Assembly (NCBI GenBank): GCA_009193035.1
Contig: SWDT01000011.1
Span: forward strand, 806,001-870,000
Length of the DNA stretch: 64,000 nucleotides
DNA from: Halicephalobus mephisto
Taxonomy: Eukaryota > Nematoda > Chromadorea > Rhabditida > Panagrolaimidae
Direction of reading: 5' to 3'
Position numbers and translations under genes: made by a program. The notes beneath the pieces are model-generated. The model was not told where the DNA came from, ran no database searches, and saw only the letters and a list, made by a program, of their open reading frames with translations. How positions within the stretch are numbered: position 1 is the stretch's first letter; each line of letters starts with the position of its first letter. Shown here one piece after another: positions 11,996 through 23,540 of this stretch.

Positions 11996-13214
11996 AGAAA
12001 AGCTCATTTGTTACTAAAAACTCCAAAATTTTATTTTTTTCACTTTTAGTTGTTTTTTTGCGGGGAATTACGTTCACATTGATCGGTGGAAAAATTCCTC
12101 ATTATCATCGGAAATTTCCATGCCGAAAGTTGAGTAGTTTCCCTAAAGATATTTTTAAATTTTGTTTTACTTGCGTCGTCCATTGAGAGAGCTAATTATG
12201 GTCGTCAGGGATTTTCGCGTCGGAAGCTGACTTCACCTTCCTGTCGGACTGTTTACGCATTTCATTCTACTCAAGTTGGTCAATGAAAGTTCACATGATC
12301 ACTAAGAACTTTCGCGTCGGAAGCTGACTTTATTTCTCTATGGGATGTTTTTTATGCTTCATTCTACTCATGTTAGTCATGATGAAAACTAATTACGGTC
12401 TTCAGGGATTTCCGCGACGAGAATTACTGTCGATTTTTCTTTAGATTTTTTAGGATTTGAGGTGGTTAACGAGGAAAATTACTGTGATTTTCGTTATAGA
12501 TATGGATTTAGTTTTCTTATTAAATTGTTTTTAGGTCTAACTATTGATGCTAGTAGGTAGAAAAAAAGTAATTATGTTCTCAAGAATTTTCGCGATGAGA
12601 ATTACTGTCGATTTTTCTTTAGATTTTTTAGGATTTATCTTGAGGTGGTTAACGAGAAGAATTACTGTCATTTTCGTTATAAAAATGGATTTAGTTTTCT
12701 TATTAAATTTTTTTAGGTCTAATTATTGATGCTAGTAGTAGAAAAAAAGTAATTATGTTCTCAAGAATTTTCGCGATGAGACCTGTCTTCAATGATCTTT
12801 TGGATTATTTCTTATATTTTATCCTACTCACCCTGTGGAGAAACTTATGGTGATCTTCAGGGACTTTTGTGACGAAAGTTATTTTCGATCTTAGACTACT
12901 TAACCTTATCCTGCTCTTGTTGATCATTAAAAGTGCTCATCATGGTCTCCAGGGATTTCTGTGACAAAAGTTCACTTTTTTGTTTTTAATTTTCCATTTG
13001 CATTTTAAAATTGGCGAATTCGTTTTGATTTTTGGAAATTTTTCGATCCACAATAAAAATAATTTCAAAAACAATTTTAAAGTAATTTCAAAAATAATTT
13101 TAAAATAATTTCAAATTAATTTTAAAATAATTTTAAAAGTAATTTCAAAAATAATTTCAAAAATAATTTTAAAGTAATTTTAAAATAATTTTTTAATAAT
13201 TCAAAAATAAGGAA
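11996..13214. repeat. Diverged long repeats, non-coding
   Basis: Two clear copies of a ~170-base segment lie at about 12410-12560 and 12585-12745, sharing GAGAATTACTGTCGATTTTT, GAGGTGGTTAACGAG and a LeuVal-like TTCTTATTAAATT tail. Looser relatives with TTCGCGTCGGAAGCTGACTT occur near 12215 and 12310. Positions 13060-13205 are AATTTCAAAAATAATTTTAA low complexity. No gene seen. Confidence 0.6.
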
Positions 13215-13406
13215 ATGAACGATGGTCCGGATATAAGTCAAATATCCGGAAATGTTATGTTTGGACGTTGGTGGATTTATTTAGAGAGCTTGACGGTAAA
13301 ACAACCATCAGAGTATATCCGAAATAAATCCATCTCCCCCACATTGTTCTTGATCTCACTGTTATGGTCTACGACGTGGTTCGTATTTTTTCCAAAACCT
13401 GATTAA
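13215..13406 (+). other. Islet with nested inverted repeats and a 63-codon open frame
   Basis: A segment of ordinary composition in AT-rich DNA. It contains two inverted repeats: TCCGGATAT/ATATCCGGA (13226-13234 and 13242-13250) and TGGATTTATTT/AAATAAATCCA (13272-13282 and 13322-13332). The frame starts at an ATG and ends with a hydrophobic stretch, but no family is recognised. A decayed miniature transposon or structured RNA is as likely as a gene. Confidence 0.3.
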
Positions 13407-14560
13407 TGGGAAATTTTTTGTGTAAAAATACATTCTACAGTAGGCATATCCTAACGAGATAAAAAAGCAAAAATCAGAATTTAAAAATTAAAAAATCCAA
13501 ACAAATTCAAAAAATCGAAAATTAACCATATTTAATCTCGTGTTGGATTTCATTTATCTGGTAGATTATTTTTCAATTTCCACTTTTGTTTAAAAATCAG
13601 TGAATTTTTGATGATTTTTGGAAATTTTTATTTTTTTCGAAAATTAAATTTAGAATTTACAAAAATTAACCATTAATTATGTTTTATTTTGTATTTTATT
13701 TAATTTTTGTATTATTTTTAAAATTTTTTTTCATTTTTGTTTGAAAATTAGCGAATTTGTGAAAAAAGTTAATTATACTTTTTTGTTACTTATTTAATTG
13801 TTTATTTTCGCTTGAAAATCAGCGAATTCGCTCAGTTTTAAGTGTAAAATTCTATTTTTGTTTGAAAATTAGCGAATTTGTGAAAAAAGTTAATTATACT
13901 TTTTTGTTACTCATTTAATTGTTTATTTTCGCTTGAAAATCAGCGAATTCGCTTAGTTTCTGACGTAAAGTTCTATTTTTGTTTCAAAATCATCGAAGTT
14001 ATAATAAAAATTAATTATACTATTTTTGTTACTCATTTAATTGTTTATTTTCGCTTGGAATTAAGCGAATTCGCTCAGTTTTAAGTGTAAACTTCTATTT
14101 TTGTTTGAAAATCAGCGAATTCGTCATTATTTTAGGCGAATTTGTGATAAAAGTTAATTATATTTTTTGTTGTTACTCATTTAATTGTTTATTTTCGCTT
14201 GAAAATCAGCGAATTCGCTTAGTTTCTGACGTAAAGTTCTATTTTTGTTTCAAAATCATCGAAGTTATAATAAAAATTAATTATACTATTTTTGTTACTC
14301 ATTTAATTGTTTATTTTCGCTTGGAATTAAACGAATTCGCTCAGTTTTAAGTGTAAAGTTCTATTTTTGTTTGAAAATCAGCGAATTCGTCATTATTTTA
14401 GGCGAATTTGTGATAAAAGTTAATTATATTTTTTGTTGTTACTCATTTTATTGTTTATTTTCATTTGGAAATCAGCAAATTCGTCATTATCTTCAGCGAA
14501 TTCCAATCGAGAATTTATTTTTTTCAGCGCTTTGAAATCTATCTTTTCGTCATATTGTGT
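13407..14560. repeat. Tandem repeat array, ~120-base unit with 266-base higher order
   Basis: Units contain TTCTATTTTTGTTTGAAAAT, CAGCGAATTCG and AAGTTAATTATA...TTGTTACTCATTTAATTG. A higher-order period is visible because CATTATTTTAGGCGAATTTG recurs at about 14125 and 14391. The array decays towards 13540 on the left. Open frames inside it follow the repeat and are not genes. Confidence 0.8.
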
Positions 14561-14959
14561 AATCTGTAAAATCGATTCTTATCTGTCCAGGAACTGGACA
14601 AGAAACAACTTTTTGATCAAAGACCTGCCAATCCCCGTTTTTGTTGCAAAAAACGTTTTTAATCTTCGATAACGGATTTTTCCATTATTTTTTATAAAAT
14701 TATTTAATCCCTTTTTAAATTTGAATTTAATTTTCGGAAAACACAAAGTTTTGAATTGTTTGTTCATCGGATAAAGTTGTGTAAATTCCGAAAATAGCCC
14801 GGTCAATGAGACGATTGGACTCGGAAAACAAATAGCCAACGGCCGAAAATTGGACGAAGAATCATTTTACGATTTCAGATTGCCTCAGGCATAAACAGTA
14901 AAGTTAGTTGCAAAAATAGGAATTATACGATTATAAAAAAGTAAAAATATTTGTTGCAA

Positions 14960-15620
14960 AATTTTAAAACATTTCTCGACAGGAATTTTGAAACTTTCCG
15001 GTCGGGACCAAAAAAGTAAAATTTAATTTTTATGTAATTTCAAAATATTTTTAAAATGTCTAATAAATTCTAAATTGTAATATTTTAGAAATATTTATAG
15101 TTAAATTTCTCTCGACAGGAATTTTAAAACTTTCCGGTCGGGACCAAAAAAGTAAAATTTAATTTTTATGTAATTTTTAAAAATTTCAAAAATGTCTAAT
15201 ATATTATAAATTGTAATATTTTAGAAATATTTATAGTTAAATTTCTCTCGATAAGAATTTTAAAACTTTCCAACTAAGACCAAAAAAATAAAATTTAATT
15301 TTTATGTAATTTTAAAAATGTCTAATAAATTCTAAATTGTAATATTTTAAAAACAGAAATATTTATGGTTAAATTTCTCTCGACAGGAATTTTGAAACTT
15401 TCCAGGTAAGACCGAAAAAAGTAAAATTTAATTTTTATGTAATTTTTAAAATTTCAAAAATGTTTAATAAATTCTAAATCGTGTTGTTATTAAAAAATAA
15501 AATATTTTCATACATTTTTTAGGAAATTTCTGCAACCAGAATTTTTGAAACTTTCCGGTTGAAACCCAAAACTAAAATTTTATGTTTATCTAATGTTAGA
15601 ACTTTCAAAAAGAATTGAAT
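14960..15620. repeat. Satellite family A, ~128-base units, forward orientation
   Basis: Four or five copies of a unit with CTCTCGACAGGAATTTTGAA, ACTTTCCGGTCGGGACCAAA, AAATTTAATTTTTATGTAAT and AATATTTATAGTTAAATTTC. Near-identical units reappear at 23540-24060. Confidence 0.85.
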
Positions 15621-15639
15621 AGATTATGAATCATAATAT

Positions 15640-16160
15640 CACAAAAAGCTGAAACATGTAGAATGAAATTCTGGAAAAAACTGTTTCAACACGAATTTTC
15701 CAATCAAGACCGAAAATTCTAAAATTATTTAAAATATTTTAGAAAATTTCTAAATTTTTATTAATTTCAAAAATTGTCTCAACACGAAATTTTCGATTTT
15801 CCAATCAAGACCGAAAAATTTAAAATTAATTATTTAAAATATTTTAGAAAGTTTCTAAATTTTTATTAATTTCAAAAATTGTCTCAACACGAAATTTTTA
15901 ATTTTCCAGTCAAGACCGGAAATTTTAAAATTATTTAAAAAATTTTTGAAAGTTTCTAAATTTTTATTAATTTCGAAAATTGTCTCAACACGAAATTTTC
16001 GATTTTCCAGTCAAGACCGAAAAGTTTAAAATTAATTATTTAAAATATTTTAGAAAGTTTCTAAATTTTTTTTAATTTCGAAAATTGTCTCAACACGAAA
16101 TTTTTGATTTTCCAGTCAAGACCGAAAAGTTTAAAATTTATTTTTTTTTAAATTCTAAAA
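15640..16160. repeat. Satellite family A, second sub-array (~100-118-base units)
   Basis: Five copies of a unit with ATTGTCTCAACACGAAATTT, TTTTCCAGTCAAGACCGAAA and TTAGAAAGTTTCTAAATTTT. The core (Cys-like CTCAACACGAA, then TTCCAGTCAAGACCGAAA) is the same as in the neighbouring array with different spacers. Confidence 0.8.
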
Positions 16161-16479
16161 CTTCGAAATTGTTCAATGTATTTTAAAAATGAAATAAGTT
16201 TTACAATTTCGTCCAATTACTGTAATTATAAAATTTTTAAATTTATTTTTTTTTGTAAAACATAATTTGTAAACTTTGATTTTTAACAAAATCCCTTTGA
16301 TCTGTAACGGAACAGAAACCTGTGTTTTTCAATTTTTTCCAAAAATTTGGTTTTCGTCGTTAATCGGCCCGGCTTTATTCGGTCTGATCTCCGTCAAGGT
16401 TTTTTTTTTGAATAAACACTAAAACACCCACGTTTGACGGTTTATTTCCGAATTACAATTTTTAAATTTAGAATTATCT

Positions 16480-16567
16480 TCTTGCGTGACAACTGGCCCT
16501 CAGGGCACGGACAGGAAACTGTACCGTATGTCGTCTTGAAATAGAAGTTTCCAGATTCGTCTGAAAA
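16480..16567 (-). other. Non-AT islet, possible minus-strand last exon
   Basis: On the minus strand an ATTCTTTTCAG acceptor (16567-16561 region) leads into about 80 bases of balanced composition that are open in two frames. In one frame the segment ends in a stop after SCHARR, with AATAAA (complement near 16441-16446) about 40 bases further on. The plus strand is also partly open. I cannot assign a gene; this is one of a series of such islets between 16 and 30 kb. Confidence 0.25.
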
Positions 16568-16569
16568 GA

Positions 16570-17090
16570 ATATATAAAAAATTAATTACGAAATAACTAT
16601 TAAAATCAAAATTGTTACAAAAGTTACTGTAGTTTTACAAATTTTAAAAATTCGTGTTGGGACCATTTTGTAAAAAAATTATTTTTAATTTTTAAAATAT
16701 TGTAAAATAATTATTACCCAAAATCAGAGTTGTCATTTAAGTTACTGTAGTTTTGAGAATTTAAAAATTCGTGTCAGGACCATTTTGTAAAAAAATTATT
16801 GTTTAATTTTTAAAACATAATTATGGATTACACAATATTACGAAATAATCATCGAAATTGAAAATTATCATTTAAGTTACTGTAGTTTTACAAATTCTAG
16901 AAATTCGTGTCGGGACCATTTTGTAAAAAAGTTTATTTTTAATTTTTAAAACATTGCTAAATTTTGTAAATTTACAAAGTAACTCCTAAGTAGAATTAAA
17001 ATTATCGAACAAATTACTGTAATTTTCGAAAATTCGTGTTGGGACCATTTTGTATAAAAATTATTTTTGAATTTTAAAAATAATTTGACA
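16570..17090. repeat. Tandem units with reverse-orientation satellite A core
   Basis: Four copies of a ~125-base unit with GTTACTGTAGTTTTACAAAT, ATTCGTGTTGGGACCATTTT and GTAAAAAAATTATTTTTAAT. The GTGTTGGGAC core is the reverse complement of the core in the 15-16 kb arrays. Confidence 0.7.
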
Positions 17091-17119
17091 GATTTTTGAT
17101 TTTTTGACCAATTACGTCG

Positions 17120-17254
17120 ATGAATCCGAACTTGGTTTTGTTTGAAACTTTGTTTCGAAGAACTAGATTTGGCTTGGAGCCAGAAGCGTGGAGAAACCGG
17201 AATCGCTCAGACTTGAAACAATTGCATTTTTCACCGTTGCGCAATGTTGACTGA
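17120..17254 (+). CDS. Candidate short coding segment with GLEPEAW motif
   Basis: A 44-codon frame from ATG 17120 to TGA 17252-17254 in an islet of balanced composition (about 17105-17300). The motif RFGLEPEAW is matched by AGLDPEAF in another islet at about 20895-20960, and the DNA differences between the two fall mainly at third codon positions of this frame. It could be an independent small gene or an exon. Function unknown. The minus strand is also open over part of the islet. Confidence 0.25.
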   Translation: MNPNLVLFETLFRRTRFGLEPEAWRNRNRSDLKQLHFSPLRNVD

Positions 17255-17429
17255 CGTCCCCAGGTTCACCTGTTGAGGTTTCTCAGAGACTGGTTTCGCT
17301 TTTTTTCTTCAAAGAAATTAACTATTTTTAATCAAAACAAAATTCTCCAGATACCAGTAACGAAGAAGACCAATCATCTTCGGAAAAATTTACAATTTTT
17401 AAATTACGGAATATTGTAAGTTTTTAGGA

Positions 17430-18125
17430 TTTTATTGAATCTGCCGAGTTTTTTGAAATTTTTTAGAATCACGTGAATTCGGAATTTCGTAATTTTTGAT
17501 CTCAACTGGAAAGTTTTAATAATTCTTGTTGGGACAATTTAAAAAACTTTTTTTTAAATAATAATGAAACTTTAAATTTCCTGAATTTTTTAGAATCACG
17601 TGAATTCGGAATTTCGTAATTTTTTGTCTCAACTGGAAAGTTTTAATAATTCGTGGTGAAACAATTTTTAAAGATTTTTTAAAAATAATAATTTCGAAGA
17701 TTTTCAGAATTAGTTAAATATAAATTTTTATACTTTTCGGTCTTAACTGGAAAATTCAAAACTTTCGTGTTGAGAGAATTTTTGAAAATAATAATTTAAA
17801 AAATTTTTAGAATTAGTTAAATATAAATTTTTATTTTTTTATTTTAACTGGAAAGTTTTAAATTTTCGTGTCGAGAGAACTTTTAAGAATTTTTAAAGAT
17901 AATAATTTTGAAAATTTTCAGAATTAGTTAAATATGAATTTTTATTTTTTTTATCTTAACTGGAAAGTTTTAAATTTTCGTGTCGAGAGAATTTTCCTAA
18001 AATTTGGCATTTAATTTTTAAAAACTACGGAATCTACTGTATGTTTTTAAAATTTTGCGGAATCATGTGACTACAAATTTTAGTAATTTTTGGTCTTAAC
18101 CGGAAAGTTCCATGTCACGTTAAAA
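17430..18125. repeat. Satellite family A, reverse orientation
   Basis: Five or six units with TTTTTGGTCTTAACTGGAAA, GTTTTAAATTTTCGTGTCGA and GAGAGAATTTTT, the reverse complement of the 15-16 kb core. Unit length is about 105-120 bases. Confidence 0.75.
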
Positions 18126-18339
18126 TAATTTTTTGAAGTCTTGTAGTGTGCATTGGTTTCTGTAATGATCAGATTTTTATAAACATTTCAAATTTTATTT
18201 GTCACATGTTACTCAAAATTGCTGTTAATTGTTATTTTTCAAAAACAGTCTTGTGTGATTTTTAAAAGTAAAAATTTCCCAGAAATTGCTCAAAAATGGA
18301 CATCGATTGACCGATATGTATAATTATGACTTTCATCCA

Positions 18340-18920
18340 TGACTTGGTGAAAATTCCCTAAAGTCCTTTTGGCGGTCCTGAGGGGAAATTATTTGAATTT
18401 TTACATAATTAATTTCCATTCAAGACCAAGTGGAAAGTTTTTAGATAATCTTGAAACAAAATTTTTCGAAAATGATATAAAATTAATTTCCATTCAAAAC
18501 CAAGTGAAAAATTAAAAAATACTTTCAATGGTCCTCAGGGGAAATTTTCCAAAAATGATATAAAATTAATTTCCATTCAAGACCAGATAGAAAATCTGAA
18601 AATATTTTTAATAGTCCTGAGAGGAAATTTTTCGAAAATGATATAAAATCAATTTCCATTCAAAACTAAGTGAAAAATTAAAAAATATTTTTAATGGTCC
18701 TGAGGGGAAATTTTTCGAAAATTATATAAAATTAATTTCCATTCAAGACCAGATAGAAAATCTGAAAATACTTTCAATGGTCCTGAGGGGAAATTTTTTG
18801 AAAATTATATAAAATTAATTTCCATTCAAAACCAAGTGAAAAATTAAAAAATATTTTTAATGGTCCTGAGGGGAAATTTTCCAAAAATTATATGTATGTA
18901 ATTTCCACTTAAGACCACAC
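18340..18920. repeat. ~83-base tandem repeat
   Basis: About seven copies of a unit with AATTTCCATTCAAGACCA, GAAAATCTGAAAATA and ATGGTCCTGAGGGGAAATTT. The TTCAAGACCA word links it loosely to satellite A. The flank 18925-19700 is TATAAAATAATTTTTAAATT low complexity with no gene. Confidence 0.8.
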
Positions 18921-19904
18921 AAAAATTCCTGAAAATTTTCATAATCTTGAAGAAAAATTCCAATTTAATTTTTATAATGCTCTGTTCATTTAAAAAATAT
19001 TTTATATTTTGTAAAAATTTTTTTAATTTTGAAAAAAGTATGATATAAAATGAAATACAATTTTTAAAAAATTTCGAAATTAATATTTTACGAAACAAAA
19101 TACAATTTTCAAATTAATTTTATATAAAATACAATTTTTTTTCGAAAATGACACTTTATCAAACATGTTTTTTAAAAATTTAAAAATAATTTTATATAAA
19201 ATAAAAAAATTTTAAAATTTCGAAATTAATTTTTAAAATTTTTATATAAAATAATTTTAAAAATTTCGAAATTTTTAAATACGAAATAAAATAATTTTAA
19301 AATTTCGAAATTAATTTTTAAAATTTTTATAAAATAACTTTTTTAAATTTCGAAATTAATTTTTAAATTTTTTTAAAGATTTCGGAATTTTTAAATATAA
19401 AATAAAATAATTTTTAAGTTTTTATATAAAATAATTTTATATAAAATTTTTTTCACATAAAAAATTTTAAAAATTAATTTCGAAATTTCAAAATTTTTTT
19501 ATATAAAATAATTTTTAAATTTTTATATAAAATAATTTTTAAATTTTTATATAAAATAATTTTTTTAAATAATTTAAAAAATTTTAAATTTCGAAATTAA
19601 TTTCAAAATTTTTATAAAATGATTTTAAAATTTTTTTTGTAAAATAATTTTTTTAAATAATTTTAAAATTTCTTTGAATTCTAAAAATAGTTTTATATAA
19701 AGTATATTTTTCTGAAAATGATACTCTATCAAATATGTTTTTTTCGAATATTTCGAAAAAAGTACTTTATAAACAAAAAAATTTTGCAAGTTGCAAAAAT
19801 TAAAGAAAATTTTTTATTTTTTAACGAATTTTTTCGAAATTCTTCAAAAAAAAAAATTTCAGAATTCTTCAAAAAAAAAATTTCAGAATTAAATAATTAA
19901 ATTG

Positions 19905-20075
19905 TTTGCGTGTTGGTCCTCATTCCAGATTCAGCCGATCCTTTTTTTTCGGAAATCAACTTTTTGCTTTTCATGGATCCCCGAAATCGCCTCAGGCGTT
20001 TTCTTCCGTTTTTCTTTTTCGCGATCCTGACGACGTCAGCAACTGGTTTTGTTTGGATCTTTTTCCTCAGGTTTT
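19905..20075 (+). other. Non-AT islet with FMDPR-containing open frame
   Basis: About 170 bases of balanced composition, open in two plus-strand frames and one minus-strand frame. One plus frame reads FLLFMDPRNRL; a second islet at about 27462-27500 reads FLPFMDPRSGL, with several synonymous third-position changes between them. Another plus frame reads RDPDDVSNWFCLDLFPQ. No splice model is convincing and no family is recognised. Confidence 0.25.
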
Positions 20076-20079
20076 TGAG

Positions 20080-20460
20080 GAATGGACAAAACTGGCCAAT
20101 TATTGAAAAACTTTTCTTTAGATTTTTTAAAACAGACAAAACTGGCCAATTATTTGAAATTTTTAATTTAAAAAAAAATAAAAATGGCTAAGTATTTGGA
20201 ACTTAAAAATTTTAATAATTGGCTAGTTTTGTCTATTTTAAAAAATTAAGTTTTAAAAAAAAATAAAAATGGCCATTTATTAAAACTTTTAATTTTTAAA
20301 AAAAAATAAAACTGGCCAAGTATTAAAATTTTTAATTTTTAAAAAAAAATAAAACTGGCCATTTATTTGAAATTTCTAATTTTAAAAAAAAAATAAAAAT
20401 GACCATTTATTAAAATTTCTAATTTTAAAAAAAAAATAAAACTGGCCAATTGTAGAGAAA
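20080..20460. repeat. ~50-base tandem repeat with ACAAAACTGGCCAATTATT
   Basis: Seven or so units of A/T runs joined by AAAACTGGCCA(A/T)TTATT, one copy inverted near 20210-20240. Non-coding. Confidence 0.75.
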
Positions 20461-20864
20461 ATTGATAATTTTTATTTTCTTAAATGATCATTTTTAAAAA
20501 TTAAAAACAACTATTATTACGTAAATGTCCTAAGAAAAATTTTTGAAATTTCTTAATTGGATTCTGGAAGCTTCTTAGAAGTTTTAAAAAATTTCAGAAG
20601 TTTTACAAAATTCTGGAAGCTTCTCGAAAATTTTTGAAATTTTTCAATTGGATTCTGGAAGCTTCTACAAAATTTTGGAGACTTTTATAGAATTCCAAAA
20701 ACTTCCGGAAGTATTCTCCAGAGGTTTCCAGAATCCCCAACTTGGATTCTAAAAATTTCCAAAATTTTTTAAATGTTTCGAATTTTTTTATGGAATTTTT
20801 CAAACATTTTCTGTGAAATTTCAGTTGTGACTAATTTTATTTCTGAACTTTCTTAAAAATGAAA

Positions 20865-20985
20865 ATCGGTCTCGGATTGGACGTCAAATGTCAACAAAGC
20901 TGGTCTTGATCCAGAAGCCTTTGACCTCCTTGCCCGTCATTCCGGCCACATGACTGTCCTTAAGGTTATGTGACATTTCTGTCCC
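20865..20985 (+). other. Non-AT islet with GLDPEAF motif
   Basis: Plus frame reads NKAGLDPEAFDLLARHSG and then MTVLKVM and a stop; an alternative donor is the AAG|GTTATG near 20962. It pairs with the 17.1-kb islet by motif. The minus strand also has a 30-codon ATG-to-stop frame here, so strand is not settled. Confidence 0.25.
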
Positions 20986-20989
20986 GAAA

Positions 20990-22540
20990 GTTTATCTTCC
21001 AATTTTAAAATTAAAACTTTATAAAAATCATTTATAATAATGTAATAAAACTCATAGATTCTGAATCTGAAATAAAAATTAATAATGAACCTTCAGAATC
21101 CAGGATTCTGAGTTAAATAATATTTATATTTTAAATATTTCTGTCCCGAAAGTTTATCTTCCAATTTTAAAGTTAAAACTTTATAAAAATCATCTGTAAT
21201 AATGTAATAAAATCCATAGATTCTGAATCTAAAGTCGGAATCAGAAGTTAACTCTCAGAATCCAGAATTTTGAAGACTAATTTTTAATTTCGATTTTAAA
21301 ATTTTTAATATCTTTAAAATTGAATAAAAATCATTTATAATAATATAATAAAACTCAGATTCTGAATCTAAAATAAAAATCAAAAATCAACCTTCAGAAT
21401 CCAGAATTTTGAAGACCAACTTTGAATTTTAAAGATATCTGAAATTTTATAAAACTTTATTTAAAAAAGTTGAAACTTATCTAAAATGGCTTTTAAAATC
21501 TTACATAACAGATTTAAAGTTATTGAAAATTATTTATTTTTTAATTTTTATTAAAAGTAAAAAAAATTGGAACAAAAACGTCCCATTACGGTCCTTAACT
21601 GCAGCAATTATTCAAGTTTAAATTTTTTAAAAACAAAAAAAATTAATTTCTTATTTTTCGAATTTTTTTATTTTTTGAATTTTTGAATTTTTTGAATTTT
21701 TTGAATTTTTTTTATTTTTTTTTATTTTTTGAAATTTTTGAATTTTTTTTATTTTTTTTTATTTTTTGAATTTTTTGAATTTTTTTGAATTTTTTTTATT
21801 TTTTGAATTTTTTCAAACGTCTTCGCCTACGGATTTTTGACAAATTTGGCCAATTTTGAGTTTTTTTAGAAAAGAATTTTCGAATTTAACGAAGAATTTC
21901 GATTTTATCATTTTCATCGATTGTTTACAAAAAAAAATCCAATTTTGTTCGATAAACAAAAATTTTTTGTTTTGTGGTTTGATTTTTGAAACTATTTTAA
22001 AAATTCAGAAACAAAAGTCAAAAATCTCAAAAAATAAAACATATGGGTGATAAATTTTTCGTTTTACGTCTTCTCCATATTTTTTGGACTAAAATTTCAT
22101 AGACACTTCTAGGGTTTCTTAAAATTGAACGAAAAGCTCTGAAAATTTCCGAAAAATTTTAGAATTTAATGGATTAATGTGAATTTTAAAAAGATTTTCA
22201 TTTTTTTGGATTTTTTGAAATTTAAAGAAAATTTTCATTTTTTTAGATTTTTTTAAAATGTTTGAAATTTAAAAAGATTTTCATTTTTTTAAATTTCTTA
22301 AAATTCATCAAAAATTTTTATTTTTTTAAATTTCTTAAAATTCATCAAAAATTTTCATTTTTTAAAATTTTTAAAAACTTTTATTTTTTTAAAAAGTTTG
22401 AAATTTTTAAAATTGAATAAAAAGTTACATAGATTTTAAATTTTAAACATTTATTTAATTTTTAAATTTTTTTGGAAGTTTTCTCAAAAGTGATTTTATT
22501 TTATTTTTTTTGGAAGTTTTCTGAAAAGTGATTTTATTTT
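20990..22540. other. AT-rich non-coding stretch
   Basis: Contains three copies of a ~150-base unit with CTGTCCCGAAAGTTTATCTT, AATAATGTAATAAAACTCAT and CAGAATCCAGAATTTTGA (20970-21420), then TTTTTTGAA homopolymer-like sequence (21650-21830) and TTTTTTAAATTTCTTAAAATT repeats (22200-22440). No gene seen. Confidence 0.55.
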
Positions 22541-22552
22541 TTTTTTCGACAG

Positions 22553-22662
22553 CCGCTCGGATTTTATCAGAAACGTTTCCACCCTCTGGGATATTTGCGG
22601 ATTTTCGGCAGCTGCTCATCAATCTGCCAGATATCTTGGCCAGCTATTCCTTGAAATAAAAG
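22553..22662 (+). other. Candidate internal exon of unknown gene
   Basis: An islet bounded on the plus strand by a good acceptor (T-run then CGACAG, ending 22552) and a donor (AAAAG|GTATTT at 22663), open throughout in one frame: RSDFIRNVSTLWDICGFSAA, then AHQSARYLGQLFLEIK. By eye the helix pattern resembles the cyclin-box helix 1 region of cyclin J-type proteins, but this is weak. A second in-phase candidate follows a TTTTTTAG acceptor at 22983. On the minus strand the same islet has an open frame ending in WKRF and a stop. Confidence 0.3.
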
Positions 22663-22689
22663 GTATTTTTTGCCCGAGGCAATGGAATT

Positions 22690-23540
22690 TTTCTTCCACT
22701 TAATTCTGTTACATTTCGGAAATTTATGTTTTTTTAAATTATAAATTCCAAAAACGAACAATTTTAAATTTATAAAAATTCAATAAGTTAAAAAATAAAT
22801 AATTTTTAAATTTCTTTAAAAAATAAAAAATTTCGAATTTATTTAAAAAAATTAAAATTTTTTAAATTTCTTTAAAAAATAAAAAATTTCGAATTTATTT
22901 AAAAATAAAATTTTTATTTAAAAAAATAATTTTTAAATTTGTTTTTTTTTGTAAATTGTTTTTTATTATTTTTGTTTTTTAGGTCTTGTTTCTGGAAGAC
23001 CCAAATTTTCCAAAAATGTCTTAATTCAATTTTTCAATTTCAAGTCGATTTTGATGAATCTTGCTTCATGTCGTTACTTCGGTCCGAAATCTACAGTAAC
23101 TATTTTTTGGATAACATATAATTATAAAAAACAAAAAATATCTATTATTATAATTCTAAAAATAATTCCAACACGAATTTCGAAATTTTCCACTCAGGAC
23201 CAAAAAGTAAAAAAATTTTAATTTTAGAAAATTTCGAAATTAATTAATATATTCCAAAAAAAATTTAATTTTTTTTAAAGTTTAAAAAATAATTCCAACA
23301 CGAATTGTTTAAATTTTCCACTCAGGATCAAAAAGTAAAAAAATTTTAATTTTAGAAAATTCCAAAAAAAAATTTAATTTTTTTAATAATAATAATTTGG
23401 ATTTTTTTAATTTTCCAGTCAAGACCAAAAATTGCGATTTTTTTGCTTCAGCTATTCTAAAAGGTTCTAAAAATACCCCCATAGATTCTGAAATCGTACT
23501 ATTATAAAATTAAAATTTTTTTAATGGAATTGGAAAAAAT
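22690..23540. repeat. AT-rich spacer and satellite A relatives
   Basis: 22760-22980 is AAATTTCTTTAAAAAATAAA low complexity. 22983-23120 is a small islet open in two plus frames. 23160-23420 carries two copies of a unit with ATAATTCCAACACGAATT and TTTTCCACTCAGGACCAAAA, related to satellite A. Confidence 0.55.

Noticed and set aside
14105..14350. Plus-strand frames in the 13.5-14.5 kb array
   Set aside because: They follow the higher-order tandem repeat; duplicated text is non-coding in character.
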